Shown in pieces: positions 10,898 to 20,604 of a stretch of DNA of 64,000 nucleotides; position 1 is the stretch's first letter; every line of letters begins with the position of its first letter. Source of the stretch: Zanthoxylum bungeanum (lineage: Eukaryota; Streptophyta; Magnoliopsida; Sapindales; Rutaceae); the NCBI GenBank assembly GCA_019454045.1, contig SKCR01041608.1, positions 1 to 64,000 on the forward strand, in the 5' to 3' direction. The notes below the pieces were generated by a model. That model had not been told where the DNA came from and searched no databases. It saw nothing but the letters and a program-made list of their open reading frames with translations. The translations under genes and the position numbers were made by a program.

Positions 10898-11279
10898 TCA
10901 GGGTTCCAAGGTCTGATTTTCCTATCTTTACTTTTTGTTTGATTCTGTTTTTATTTTCGTTCTTTGTTATTTTCGTTTCAGTTCTTGTTGGATCTCCTTT
11001 CCATTTTCGTTTTGTTTATTTATGGATCTAGTTTTGTTGTGTTCTGCTTTTGCATATCAGTTCATCTTTTATCATGTTATAGTTCTGCGTTTTTGTTGTT
11101 GTTCTTCATATCAGTCCGTAATATTTGTTTATTTCTGGATCTGGGTTTTGTTGTGTTATTCATATAGTTCGTCATATACATTCTGTTCTTTAGCATATGT
11201 TGAAGAAATAAGCATGTTCTTTGGCGGCTGGGTGATTTGTTTCTAAAACCCTAGTGAAGTGTGAAAATAAATAAATAAA

Positions 11280-11690
11280 TAAACCATAAGATTCAGACTC
11301 TGAAATCAGACCATGAAACTTAACCTCTGAATTCAGACCTTGAAATCAGCCTCTGACATCAGACTCTGAAATCAGACCCTGAAACTTAGCCTATGAATTC
11401 AGACCCTGAAATCAGACCCTGATCAAACTCTAAAATCAGACCCTGACCATAGCCTCTGAAATAAGACCCTGACCAGTAGCCTCTGAAATCAGACCCTGTC
11501 CAGTAGCCTCTAAAATCAGACCCTGAAAACCAGCCTTTGAAATCAAAACCTAAATCAGCCTCTGAAATCAGACCCTGAAACTTAGCCTATGAATTCAGAC
11601 CCTGAAATCAGACCCTGATCAGACTCTAAAATCAGACCCTGACCAGTAGCCTCTGAAATCAGAACACAGTATCAGCATCTGACGTTATCA
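11280..11690 (+). repeat. E1 leader: degenerate CTGAAATCAGACC repeats
   Basis: About 20 short units such as CTGAAATCAGACCCTGA and CTTAGCCTCTGAA are chained with length variation. The same family of repeats fills 25150-25680 in E3. No frame is conserved across them. Confidence 0.85.
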
Positions 11691-12229
11691 AAAAAAAAAA
11701 GTAAAAAAGTGAAATTTTTTGGTTGAATTTAGTTTGTTCCATATTATCAATTAGGTACCCGTGGAGGGTATTCCATCAAAACTTCTATAGAGGTGCCAAA
11801 TTTTCTCCTGAAATTGCATACGACCGTGAATTTGCATGCTTATTTTTTTTCCATTGTGCTAATTGTTTACTTCTTTATTCTAATTACTCTAGCTTAAGTA
11901 TTATTGATTGAGTCTTCGTCATTGCTATTCATGTTCTCATTTTGTTTCCGCATGCCCTATATATATATTATTGGGTCTGTTGTGTTTCATGCTAGCTTGA
12001 GGACTACACTTGGTTTTGTATTCTTGGATTGAGTGTGATTCACATTTGAATTGAGGAAGAACTCAAGAGTGGTAAAAGGCAGTGATTATGAGCAAAGTAT
12101 CGGGTAAAAGCCAATAGAGTGCAAACACGATGGGAGTGATATCATTCTAGTGTAAACTCATGAGATTGTGAGGATTTACATATTTGCTTTACTTTCTTGT
12201 TATTTATAATTTGTTTGTTTAGTGTTGAG

Positions 12230-12387
12230 ATGGCAGGTCTAACCACTGATGAAAAGCTTGAGGCTTTGGATAGGAAATTTACAGATATGATGGAGAACAT
12301 GGATACTGCTTTGGAGAGATTGTCCAAGAGTGTAGAGAGTATTCAAACTGGTAGCGGTCCAAGAGCACCACCACCCCAGCATATACC
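12230..12387 (+). pseudogene. E1 gag, part 1 (N-terminus)
   Basis: The ATG at 12230 follows GTGTTGAG, the same context as the E3 start at 26259. The first 53 codons begin MAGLTTDEKLEALDRKF and contain a short predicted coiled coil (MMENMDTALERLSKSVESI), followed by a proline-rich PPPQHI stretch. The frame is cut by the insertion of E2 at 12388. It continues at 24089-24164 and then at 28256. The open frame as it now reads through E2 is an artefact. Gag would form the capsid of the cytoplasmic particle. Confidence 0.85.
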
Positions 12388-13051
12388 TGTAGGCATTGCA
12401 TTTTTGCATGTGAGTCCCTATGATGAGTCTCATTTGGAGGCACTACCATTTTCAGTCGAGAAAGTTGCGGGAAACAGTTGTCGGAAGGGAATCGGCATTT
12501 CGTTAAATTTTATCCGCATGTTTAGCTCCAAGCTCGCTCGTTGGACCTCCGTTTTAAAGCACCTTTGGCCTAAAAAACCCAGAACCATTTAACCTTGGCC
12601 CAAACCCACTCACCAAACCAACACAACATGACATGATCCACACCACCACCATCTAGGCCCACACGCCCATCACCCTAAGATACACCCAAATTAAATTAAA
12701 TATTAATTAAATAATGTAATTGAATTAAATAAAATAATTAAATCATTTACTAAATTAAAGAAAACATTAAATTAAATCATACCTAATTAAGATAAATCAC
12801 ATATTGTAACTTCCTAATCCAAAATATTATATACTAAATTAAAGAAATGTTATGCCTAATTGAAATCAATCATAACCAATTAAAAAAATTGACTTCCTAA
12901 TCTAACAAATTAAATGCCTAATGAACACCAATCAAATATTCAACCTTCCTTATTCACCAAAATTTGTCCCCCCAATCAATCAAATCCTTTCCTTGTTTGA
13001 CACCAAATCCAATCTATTCCTTGTGAGACAAGGGGAAGCCCTAGCCCTTGT

Positions 13052-13060
13052 CTATATAAA
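13052..13060 (+). promoter_or_regulatory. E2 5' LTR TATA box
   Basis: CTATATAAA followed by CAACCC. The same site is at 21268-21276 in the 3' LTR and 61161-61169 in E6, about 660 bases from the LTR start in E2. Confidence 0.75.
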
Positions 13061-14029
13061 CAACCCAAAACCAAAGCCAACCCCCTCTCCAATCTCTCAC
13101 AATTCACGTCTCACACACCCACAGCCACCTAACACTCAACTCAGCCGCCTTCACTACCTTCACATAACCCCACTCACGCACCTAGCCATCAGCCCCACTC
13201 ACAAGACCATGCCTTAACGCCACCTATTAGCCTCACGTAGCCTGGCCCCCTCCTCTCGCCACGCACCTGCCATTAAGCCACTCACCACAACGCCATTGCC
13301 ACATTGCACTTTGCCACGCACGTAACCAGTTCCCCCTAGCACATCGCATCAAGGCCCTTCTCACAAACCACACACTCACCTAACCTCCACTTACCGACAA
13401 CACAACAAGCCACAGACCAAACGCGGCCCTTCTCACACTGGTCAAACACATAAAGCAGTTCTCTTCACAAATCAAAACATGTAGCCCACTGACCGACACA
13501 TAACCAAAAATAAATAACCCTGCAAAACCGAAACACAAACTGACCAAGCAACTAGCCCTTGGACCGAAAAATACCTTCAAAATAGCCCCTAAAATACTCG
13601 CACCAGTGAACAAAAAACTGCACCTAAAACCCCTAAAATAACACAAAAAACAGTAGCTTTAAACACCAAAAACAGTGACCAAAATACGGCGGCAAAACGG
13701 CAGCAAAACAGCAGTAAAACGGAGTCAAAACATTAGCTTGAGCAGCGAAACAGCGAGGTAAAACGCAAACCAGTGAACCAGAAAAGTTGAAGAGCTTTAA
13801 CCCTTCCGATCTCCGTGAAACGCAAGTCCGAAAGTCGACAAAAAAGGTTAGACCTGAGGGTATCTTTCACATCCGTTTTTAGTTGTATTTTTATTATTTA
13901 TTGAGTTTCGTTTGCATGATTATTTTTGAGTGAAGCATGTTGTGGCCCTTGAATAGATAGAAAATGCATGAATTGTAAAATGATGTGTTTTGTGGCCCTT
14001 GAATAAAATGAAAAATGTGTCGCCTCTCG

Positions 14030-14125
14030 TGGTATATAGGATGGAAACCCGGACATAAATTTCATAGCCGATTCCGAATGGACGGTAGTATGATCTGCAC
14101 TCATGATACAACTCCACGTACCACT
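14030..14125 (+). promoter_or_regulatory. Conserved LTR block of Tat-type elements
   Basis: A roughly 95-bp block from GTGGTATATAGGATGG through GCCGATTCCGAATGGACGG to CCACGTACCACTTGAG. It recurs at 22251-22345, 61938-62040, 63088-63184 and, on the minus strand, at about 49085-49180, 60260-60355 and 34385-34485. Function unknown. Confidence 0.8.
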
Positions 14126-14199
14126 TGAGTAAACAGCGTATATTTTGTTTTGATTTGTTTGTCATTTGTTACTTGACTTCCGCATGTTATTTGATTATG

Positions 14200-14995
14200 T
14201 AATGATGTGATCGAGCGCATGGGCTTAGTAAGTTGGATTAAAGGTCCCCTGTCCTGAGGGGTTAAAATCCTTTACCACGATACTTTGCCGCGCCGATCGA
14301 TGTATATTCGGTTGAATGTAAGATGTGTTCAATCGGGTATACGAAGTCCGATATTATTGTCTTTACTTTTTATATGCATGATGTGATAGAGCGCATGGGC
14401 TTAGTAAGTTGGATTAAAGGTCCCCTATTTTGAGGGGTTAAGACCCTTTATCACAATGCTTTGCCGCGCCGATCGATGTATACTCATTTGAATGTAAGAT
14501 GTGTTCAATCGGGTATGCGAAGTCCGATATTATTATCTTTATTGTTTATATGCATGATGTGATCGAGCGCATGGGCTTAGTAAGTTGGATTAAAGGTCCC
14601 CTATTCTGAGGGGTTAAAATCCTTTACCACGATGCTTTGCCGCGCCGGTTGATGTATATTCGGTTGAATTTAAGATGTGTTCAATCGGGTATAGGAAGTT
14701 CGATATTATTGTCTTTATTTTTATATGCATTACGTGATCGAGCGCATGGGTTTAGTAAGTTGGATTAAAGGTCCCTTGTTTTGAGGGGTTAAAACCCTTT
14801 ACCACGATACTTTGTCGCGCTGGTTGATGTATATTCGGTTGAATGTAAGATGTGTTCAATCGGGTATACGAAGTCTGATATCATTGTCTTTACTTTTTAT
14901 ATATGTATTGTGTTGATTGCCCATGGGCTTAGTAAGTGCGATTAAGGGTCCTCTATTTTGAGAGGTTAAAATCCTTTACCACGATGCTTTGCCGC
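14200..14995 (+). repeat. E2 5' LTR: five 176-bp sub-repeats
   Basis: GAGCGCATGGGCTTAGTAAG recurs at steps of 176, 176, 175 and 177 bases. Each unit has a short stem of the type CCCCTATTTTGAGGGG and a GCCGCGCCG box. The 3' LTR copy is at 22430-23215. Related units are at 48300-48950 and 59640-60130 (minus) and 62130-62580. Confidence 0.9.
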
Positions 14996-15091
14996 GCTTT
15001 TAGCCCGTTATTATTTGTTAGGTGTCATCTATTCATCCGTTCATGTATGTGTCATGTTGTTTACAGCATTTTGGAGGTCACTGCTGTGACC

Positions 15092-15217
15092 CCGTTCGAA
15101 CGCGTTCCGGAATGCCGCACGAACGCACGTTTCCTGTCTGGTCCCGTTCGAACGGGTTATCAAATGATATACGAACGCGAACCTTCTGTTTACCGTTCGA
15201 ACGCGTATACGAACGCT
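15092..15217 (+). repeat. E2 5' LTR: GTTCGAACG palindrome array
   Basis: Three CGTTCGAACG palindromes alternate with ACGAACGC half-sites. The matching 3' LTR array (23314-23451) is longer by an extra GTACGAACGC segment. Confidence 0.85.
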
Positions 15218-15849
15218 GAATTGAGTCATTTTCATCACATGTCATGTATAATCGTTTCTTAGGGGATTTCTCTTATATCATGTAATCAATCAAATTATTT
15301 GTATCCATGCGTCTATCTGTTTGATGTGTTCATAAGATGGTATTCAAGCATAATTAGGTCATTAGTTTGTTACTTGGTTCTTAGGCATGACTTAGCCTAT
15401 TTGGCTGTTTATTTTCAAGCATGATTAATCGTTTTGTTTTGCATTTGGAATTTGCATTATGTTTAGGTTGTTCTTTGTTTTCCGTATTATATGATCGAAG
15501 CATGTTCATGAGATTGCCGTGTGCTATTGCATGTTTTCCGTTATGATGATTACTTTCATGCAAGTGAACTTAGAAGCATAATTATCCTTGGAAATATGTT
15601 GCTTAGGCTTGGTTAGATTATTGCACAAATCATTTTATTACAAGTGGCATAAGTAAGGGACCATTCCGAACCCAACGGTTTGAGGTCTTCCCATGCGATG
15701 GGTGAGTGCGGCTTTAAATCTTTGTCCCGGTTCACACCGGGTGGCGACTCCATTATTCTCCGGTTTAGTCCCCCGCGGGCTACTCCGTACTCCCAACCGG
15801 GCCGCGAGCCCGGGACATCATGCGTCGCCCAGTTCCTGTTCCCACAGTC

Positions 15850-15867
15850 TGGCGACTCCACTGGGGA
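15850..15867 (+). promoter_or_regulatory. E2 primer binding site
   Basis: TGGCGACTCCACTGGGGA follows the LTR by three bases (GTC). The same 18 bases follow the E6 LTR (63616-63633), and a two-mismatch version is at 58593-58610 in E5. Tat-lineage primer sites are known to fit tRNA-Arg among others; the tRNA was not checked here. Confidence 0.85.
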
Positions 15868-16249
15868 TAGAGAATTGGCCCCGAAATAATGTCTTGTAAT
15901 ATTATGATTTGTGCTTTAATTAACCGTGTCTACTGTGAGTTAAAAGGGGTTTAATCAAAGGCATATTGTTTAGGCTGGGTAGTGGTTTGGTGTCTTCCTT
16001 CACTCACTACCTTTCTAGAAGGAAAAGCTGTGAAGCACCTAGATAATCATCTACTTGTAGCCTATTGTGACAGACTAATCTGGAGGACTTGTTGCTTATT
16101 CCTGTCACCAAGCGATAAGAGCCTAAGAGGCTTGGGTACTTAAGAGAGCCTCGCTCCACCCTCCCTCTGGGGAATCTGCAACAAGAAATCCATTTGACAG
16201 TTAGTCACACACCATAACTCGTTGGTACGTACTGTAAGGTATAAAAAAG

Positions 16250-16507
16250 GTGGCTCACTTGGTCGCTCGAACCCTTGAGTGGGGAGACCTAGTTGTGGGT
16301 AATCCTTCGCCGGTGAGAGCCTTTGTCTACACTCTTGTGAACCCACACGTAGACCGGGGTTGTATGACCTATAGCAACTATTTCCTTGTGTTTGTGGGCC
16401 ATCCTCATTTGGATGCAGTTGGACTTCTTGTCAGAAATACGAACTTGTTGGGCCATTTAAACTGGGACGAGTCCGTATCCTATGACAATTGGGCCAAAAG
16501 CTTCTGA
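16250..16507 (+). CDS. E2 leader small reading frame
   Basis: The frame from ATG at 16250 encodes up to 85 residues and ends LLGHLNWDESVSYDNWAKSF. No known domain is recognised. The last 35-40 residues recur, in frame and with the same stop position, in each of the three leader repeats of E5 (57591-58165, minus) and in the second E2 repeat (ending at about 16669). The third E2 unit has lost the frame by one base. The product could be a small accessory protein, a remnant of the extra upstream ORF found in some Tat elements, or a repeat that simply happens to be open. There are upstream ATGs and no clear initiation context, so expression is unproven. Confidence 0.35.
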   Translation: MAHLVARTLEWGDLVVGNPSPVRAFVYTLVNPHVDRGCMTYSNYFLVFVGHPHLDAVGLLVRNTNLLGHLNWDESVSYDNWAKSF

Positions 16508-16830
16508 AATGTTGATGGGCCACTCTATAGAAATTATTTATGTATGCTTGTATTTGGGAACATTGTCGTTTGGATCCAGTCGGACCTTTTGTCATGAGGT
16601 ATGGGCTTGTTGGGCCATTTAAACTGGGACAAGAACATATCTTATGATGATTGGGCCAAAAGTTTCTAAAACGCCAATGGGCCATTATATGTTTGTGTTT
16701 AGGAACATTATCATTTGGATACGGTTGGACTTCTTGCCATGAGATGTGAACTTGTTGGGCCATTTAAACTGGGACGAGTTCACTCCTATGACAGTTAGCC
16801 CAAAAGCTTCTGAAATGATGATGGGCCGAT
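16370..16830 (+). repeat. E2 leader: three 130-180-bp repeats
   Basis: Each unit contains GTTGGGCCATTTAAACTGGG and GATGGGCC boxes, with units shrinking from left to right. They are homologous to the 181-bp units of E5 at 57591-58165. Confidence 0.85.
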
Positions 16831-16990
16831 TTATGCGAAAATTTTAATAAGTTGATATATTCCTTGTATCACATGCATCTCATTCATTTCATGCATACAC
16901 GCATCATGTTAATCCTTGTGTCTAAAAGCCATCATAGATTCTCGTTGGGTTGGGGAAGAGTGAAGACTCACCAAAAGACTGGTAACAGAT

Positions 16991-18190
16991 ATGAGTACGT
17001 CTGATAACGAGGTATCCCGGATAGATCAGTTGGAAAATGGTTTCGCCAAGATTACCGAACAGTTGCAAGTCTTGACTACCGCCATAGCAAATATGGATGT
17101 ACCCCGTGTTGGGGGAAATTCTGAGAATATGAGGCGCGATGAGCCTCCGAATGGGTTGGGGGATGATATCCCCACTTTTGATGATGACATGGCAGAGTAT
17201 GCAACAAGCAGAGTGATTGGGTCTCAGGCAGAATTTCAGAAGCTTCGGGATCAGGTTGAAACAGTTACCCGCAAAATGAGGGGTAAACATGAAGAGTTGT
17301 TAGATTATGAGGCAATGACCTTCGGAGAACAGCTGCCAGCTCAGTTTAAAATGCCCGACATGGCCAAGTTTAATGGGAATGGAGACCCGAGAGTCCATCT
17401 GCAGCAATATGTCTCAGTCATGAGTTCAGTGGGCCTATCACAACGCCAAGTCCAAAAGATGTTTGGGATGTCACTCGAAGGGGCACATGTGGTTTGGTAT
17501 CATAGCCTTGAGAAGAAGGTTAAGGAAGATTGGAGGGAACTAGCTGATGCTTTTCTGAAGCAGTATGTTACAGACTTAGAAATTGACTTGTCACTCCGTG
17601 ATTTGGAGAACACTAAGCAGAAGCCAGAGGAAAGTTTCAAAGAGTATGTGGATCGCTGGAGAAGCCAGCTTTTGAAAATCCAGACTCGGCCTTCAGAGAA
17701 AGACCAAATTAAAATGATCATCAAGGGCACCAAGCCCTCTATTTATGGTAAGCTGAGGAGGATGATTTCTGATTTTCGACAGTTGAGGGAAACTGTCATG
17801 GATATTGAAGAAGAAGCTGAAAACAGAAAGTTTTATGGCCAGAATAGAAGAACTTTTGGGGTGCCTTCTGAGACCAAGCCCGCTACTGCCGAGGTCGCTA
17901 CCGTCAAGAACAGGCGATTCTCCAATCTTGGTAGACCTTTGCCAAATGTATTTGAAACGCTGAAAATGCAAGGACTTCTAAAACCTTTGGAACCTAGGCC
18001 ATTTCCGAACCCTGTGCCACCATACCTCAACCTCAACCTAAACCAGTATTGTCACTTCCATCAAGAAAAATGCCATGACACCGACAACTGTACCCGCCTT
18101 AGGCATGAGGTCCAAAACCTCATTGACTCCCATAAAATACCCAATCCAGAAAAAGAACAACCCAACACACACATGAACCCTCAACCATAA
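16991..18190 (+). CDS. gag: E2 gag, intact
   Basis: The 399-residue protein starts at the ATG at 16991 (MSTSDNEVSRIDQLENGFAK) and is uninterrupted. An N-terminal coiled-coil-like segment (about residues 8-35) leads to an acidic stretch (DDIPTFDDDMAEYA). The retrotransposon gag core follows (about 115-270), with FNGNGDPRVHLQQY, VVWYHSL, LRDLENTKQKPEESFKEYV and RPSEKDQIKMIIKG. The C-terminal CHFHQEKCHDTDNC knuckle is of the Tat type, C-x2-H followed by GH-x-T-x2-C. Here the usual Gly is Cys; E5 has the Gly. It should form the capsid and package RNA. Compared with E5 gag (428 residues), it lacks the final Pro/Tyr-rich tail. It is the only long intact frame in E2. Confidence 0.92.
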   Translation: MSTSDNEVSRIDQLENGFAKITEQLQVLTTAIANMDVPRVGGNSENMRRDEPPNGLGDDIPTFDDDMAEYATSRVIGSQAEFQKLRDQVETVTRKMRGKHEELLDYEAMTFGEQLPAQFKMPDMAKFNGNGDPRVHLQQYVSVMSSVGLSQRQVQKMFGMSLEGAHVVWYHSLEKKVKEDWRELADAFLKQYVTDLEIDLSLRDLENTKQKPEESFKEYVDRWRSQLLKIQTRPSEKDQIKMIIKGTKPSIYGKLRRMISDFRQLRETVMDIEEEAENRKFYGQNRRTFGVPSETKPATAEVATVKNRRFSNLGRPLPNVFETLKMQGLLKPLEPRPFPNPVPPYLNLNLNQYCHFHQEKCHDTDNCTRLRHEVQNLIDSHKIPNPEKEQPNTHMNPQP

Positions 18191-18869
18191 AGCCACTCAA
18201 CCACACAGGCTTATTGCATTGAGATAAGGGATAACAGTGAAGAACCATAGGCCAAAGAAGAAGGCAATGTTGTGAATGATGAAGTTATTCCTCCTAGTTT
18301 ATTTGATCCTGCATTTTTAATAAAGACATTGATTTTGTCTATTTGTTTGAACCTTTTCTTAATGATAATAAAGACGTTCATTTCGCTGAATCTCTTCTGC
18401 AATATGAGTATATTTGAGAAAAGCATTCAACCTTGGTACTATGAAATTCAGTGATGTTTAGAACACGGGGAATCCTCGGAATAAGCAAGCAGAAAAGATA
18501 AGGTAGCCATTCAGAAATTGGGAAATGGGGGCAGTAAGAATATCAGACTTGGAAGGGAATTAGTTCACCAAGCCGATCAACGTAGACAGATTGAAGCAGT
18601 GGCTTGCCTGAGGAAAAGAAGACTGAGCAGTCACCAAGAGAATTGGCAGAAGACCTAACCCGACGGGATAGGAACATTCATGCATGCATACACGTAACAC
18701 ATTTTGCATCCTTTTGTGTTTGTTTTGTTTTGTGTTAACAGGTTTTGAAGAAGAAAAGAGAAAGCAACAAAGAACAAGCTAATCAGAAACGGTAAAAAGC
18801 ACAGTATCGGATTTTGGTAATAATCCCAGGGTTGAGGCCCATTTGAGTTTGAGTTTTGGGTATGGCACT
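18191..18869 (+). other. E2 pol deletion scar
   Basis: No protease, RT, RNase H or integrase lies between gag and the 3' repeats. A 60-codon frame at 18272-18454 is hydrophobic and unrecognised. Around 18573-18605 the sequence reads VDRLKQWLA and a stop, matching MDRLKQYFA at the very end of E5 integrase. The AGACCTAACCC-type 3' sequence also follows in both. Pol was therefore removed almost exactly to its last codons. Confidence 0.75.
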
Positions 18870-19385
18870 CTGGGGGCGAGGCCCACATTAGCATCAACAT
18901 CAGTCTTGCCGGATATGGCAATCTGGGGGGCGAGGCCCACATCAGTATCAGTCTGGGGGCGAGGCCCACATCAGTATCAGTCTGGGGGCGAGGCCCACAT
19001 CAGTATCAGTCTGGGGGCGAGGCCCACATCAGTATCAGTCTGGGGGCGAGGCCCACATCAGTATCAGTCTGGGGGCGAGGCCCACATCAGTATCAGTCTG
19101 GGGGCGAGGCCCATATCAGTATCAGTCTGGGGGCGAGGTCCATATCAGTATCAGTTTAGGGCGACACACATATCAGTATCAGGCTGGGGGCAAGGCCCAC
19201 ATCAGTATCAGCCTAGGGGTAATGCCCATATCAGTATCAGTCTGGGGGCGAGGCCCACAACAGTATCAGTTTGGGGCGAGGCCCATATTAATATCAGTCT
19301 GGGGGGCGAGGCCCACATCAGTATCAGTTGAGGGCGAGGCCCACGTCAGTATCAGTTTTGGGGCGAGGCTCACGTTAGTTTGAGA
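18870..19385 (+). repeat. E2 3' untranslated: 29-bp minisatellite
   Basis: About 17 head-to-tail units of 29 bp with GGGGGCGAGGCCCACATCAG and TATCAGTCT. The long open frame across it (18843-19331) is an artefact of the repeat. Confidence 0.95.
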
Positions 19386-19429
19386 TCGAAGAACCACTAC
19401 ATCGGTAACAGTTTTGGGAACAAGGCCCA

Positions 19430-20490
19430 GGGGAATAAAGCCCACATTCAACACAGTTCGGGAATAAAGCCCACAGTCAGCTCAGATAAGGGAATAAAGC
19501 CCACATTCAGTGCAATTTAGGAACAAAGCTCACAGTCAGGTCAGATCAGGCAAGCCCACATTCAGTGCAATTCAGGAACAAAGCCCACAGTCAGCTCAGA
19601 TCGGGGATAAAGCCCACATTCAGTAGAATTCAGGAACAAAGCCCACAGTCAGCTCAGATCGGGGATAAAGCCCACATTCAGTACAATTCAGGAACAAAGC
19701 CCACAGTCAGCTCAGTTCGGGGATAAAGCCCACATTCAGTACAGTTTGGGAACAAGGCCCAGGGAATAAAGCCTTCAATCAGTACAGTTCGGAACCAGGC
19801 CCACAGTCAACATAATTCGGGAATACAGCCCAGAGGAATAAAGCTCTCTCTCAGCACAGTTCGGGAATACAGCCCAGGAGAATAAAGCTCTCTCTCAGTA
19901 CAGTTCGGGAATACAACCCATGAGAATAAAGCTCTCTTCAGGAATATAGCCCAGGAGAATAAAGCTCTCTCTCAGTTCGGGAATACAACCAGGGGAATAA
20001 AGCCATCTCTCAACACAGTTTAGAAAAAGCCTAGAGGAATAAAGCCCACCTTCAATACAGCTCGGGAACAAGCCCAGGGGAATAAAGCCATCTCTCAACA
20101 CAGTTTGGAAAAAGCCTAGAGGAATAAAGCCCACTTTCAAAGCAGTTCGGGAACAAGACCCAGGGGAATAAAGCCCTATCTTAACACAGTTCGGGAATAC
20201 AGCCCAGGGGAATAAAGCTCTATCTTAACATAGTTCGGGAACAAGGCCCAAGGGAATAAAGCCCACTTTCAACAAGTTCGGGAACAAGGCCCAAAGGAAT
20301 AAAGCTCTATCTTAACACAGCTCGGGAATAAGGCCCAGGGGAATAAAGCCATATCTCTACACAGTTCAGGAACAAAGCCTAGAGAAATAAAGCCCATTTG
20401 CAAAATAGCTCGGGAATAAAGCCCGGGAGAATAAAGCTCTCTCTCAATGCAGTTCGGGAATAAGGCCCAAAGGTCAAAGCATCTCAGGAT
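19430..20490 (+). repeat. E2 3' untranslated: GGGAATAAAGCCC repeat block
   Basis: About 30 degenerate units of 25-45 bases built from CAGTTCGGGAATAAAGCCCA and variants. It contains many AATAAA hexamers, so it could also supply polyadenylation-like signals before the 3' LTR. Confidence 0.9.
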
Positions 20491-20590
20491 AACAAGTAAG
20501 TTAAGCAACAGCTGGCGAGCCAGGTAAGTAGAAATGCATTGCATAACTTTGATAGGATTGTTCAAAGTCACACACTGCACAAGTCCCATC

Positions 20591-20604
20591 AAAGTGGGGG
20601 CGAC
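20591..20604 (+). promoter_or_regulatory. E2 polypurine tract
   Basis: AAAGTGGGGGCGAC directly precedes the 3' LTR. The same sequence lies in E5 at 50372-50385 (minus). Confidence 0.9.

Larger units (their letters stand above)
12388..15846 (+). mobile_element. E2 5' LTR
   Basis: The 3459-bp LTR contains, in order, an AT-rich block, a TATA box at 13052, a conserved block at 14030-14125, five 176-bp sub-repeats, a TTCGAA palindrome array, and a GC-rich end (15690-15846). The end is conserved in E5 and E6. Open frames here, such as 13380-13646 minus, are not conserved as proteins. Confidence 0.95.
15868..16990 (+). other. E2 leader between primer site and gag
   Basis: The first 380 bases match the E6 leader (63634-64000) closely and are untranslated. 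A small frame lies at 16250-16507 and repeats at 16370-16830. There is no ORF1 of the Ogre type. Confidence 0.7.

Noticed and set aside
10762..11031. Frame starting in the LTR end (also 28135 and 33302)
   Set aside because: It starts at a non-ATG codon and spans the LTR boundary; similar shadows appear at each LTR copy.
13380..13646. 88-codon minus-strand frame repeated in both E2 LTRs (also 21600-21866)
   Set aside because: Present twice only because LTRs are duplicated; antisense to the LTR, no recognised domain, absent from E5 and E6.
18843..19331. 162-codon open frame rich in Gly-Arg-Pro repeats
   Set aside because: It lies in the 29-bp minisatellite, a repeat length not divisible by three, with no start context or homology.
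18870..20490. CRISPR-like array
   Set aside because: Units are head to tail with no unique spacers, inside a plant retroelement.
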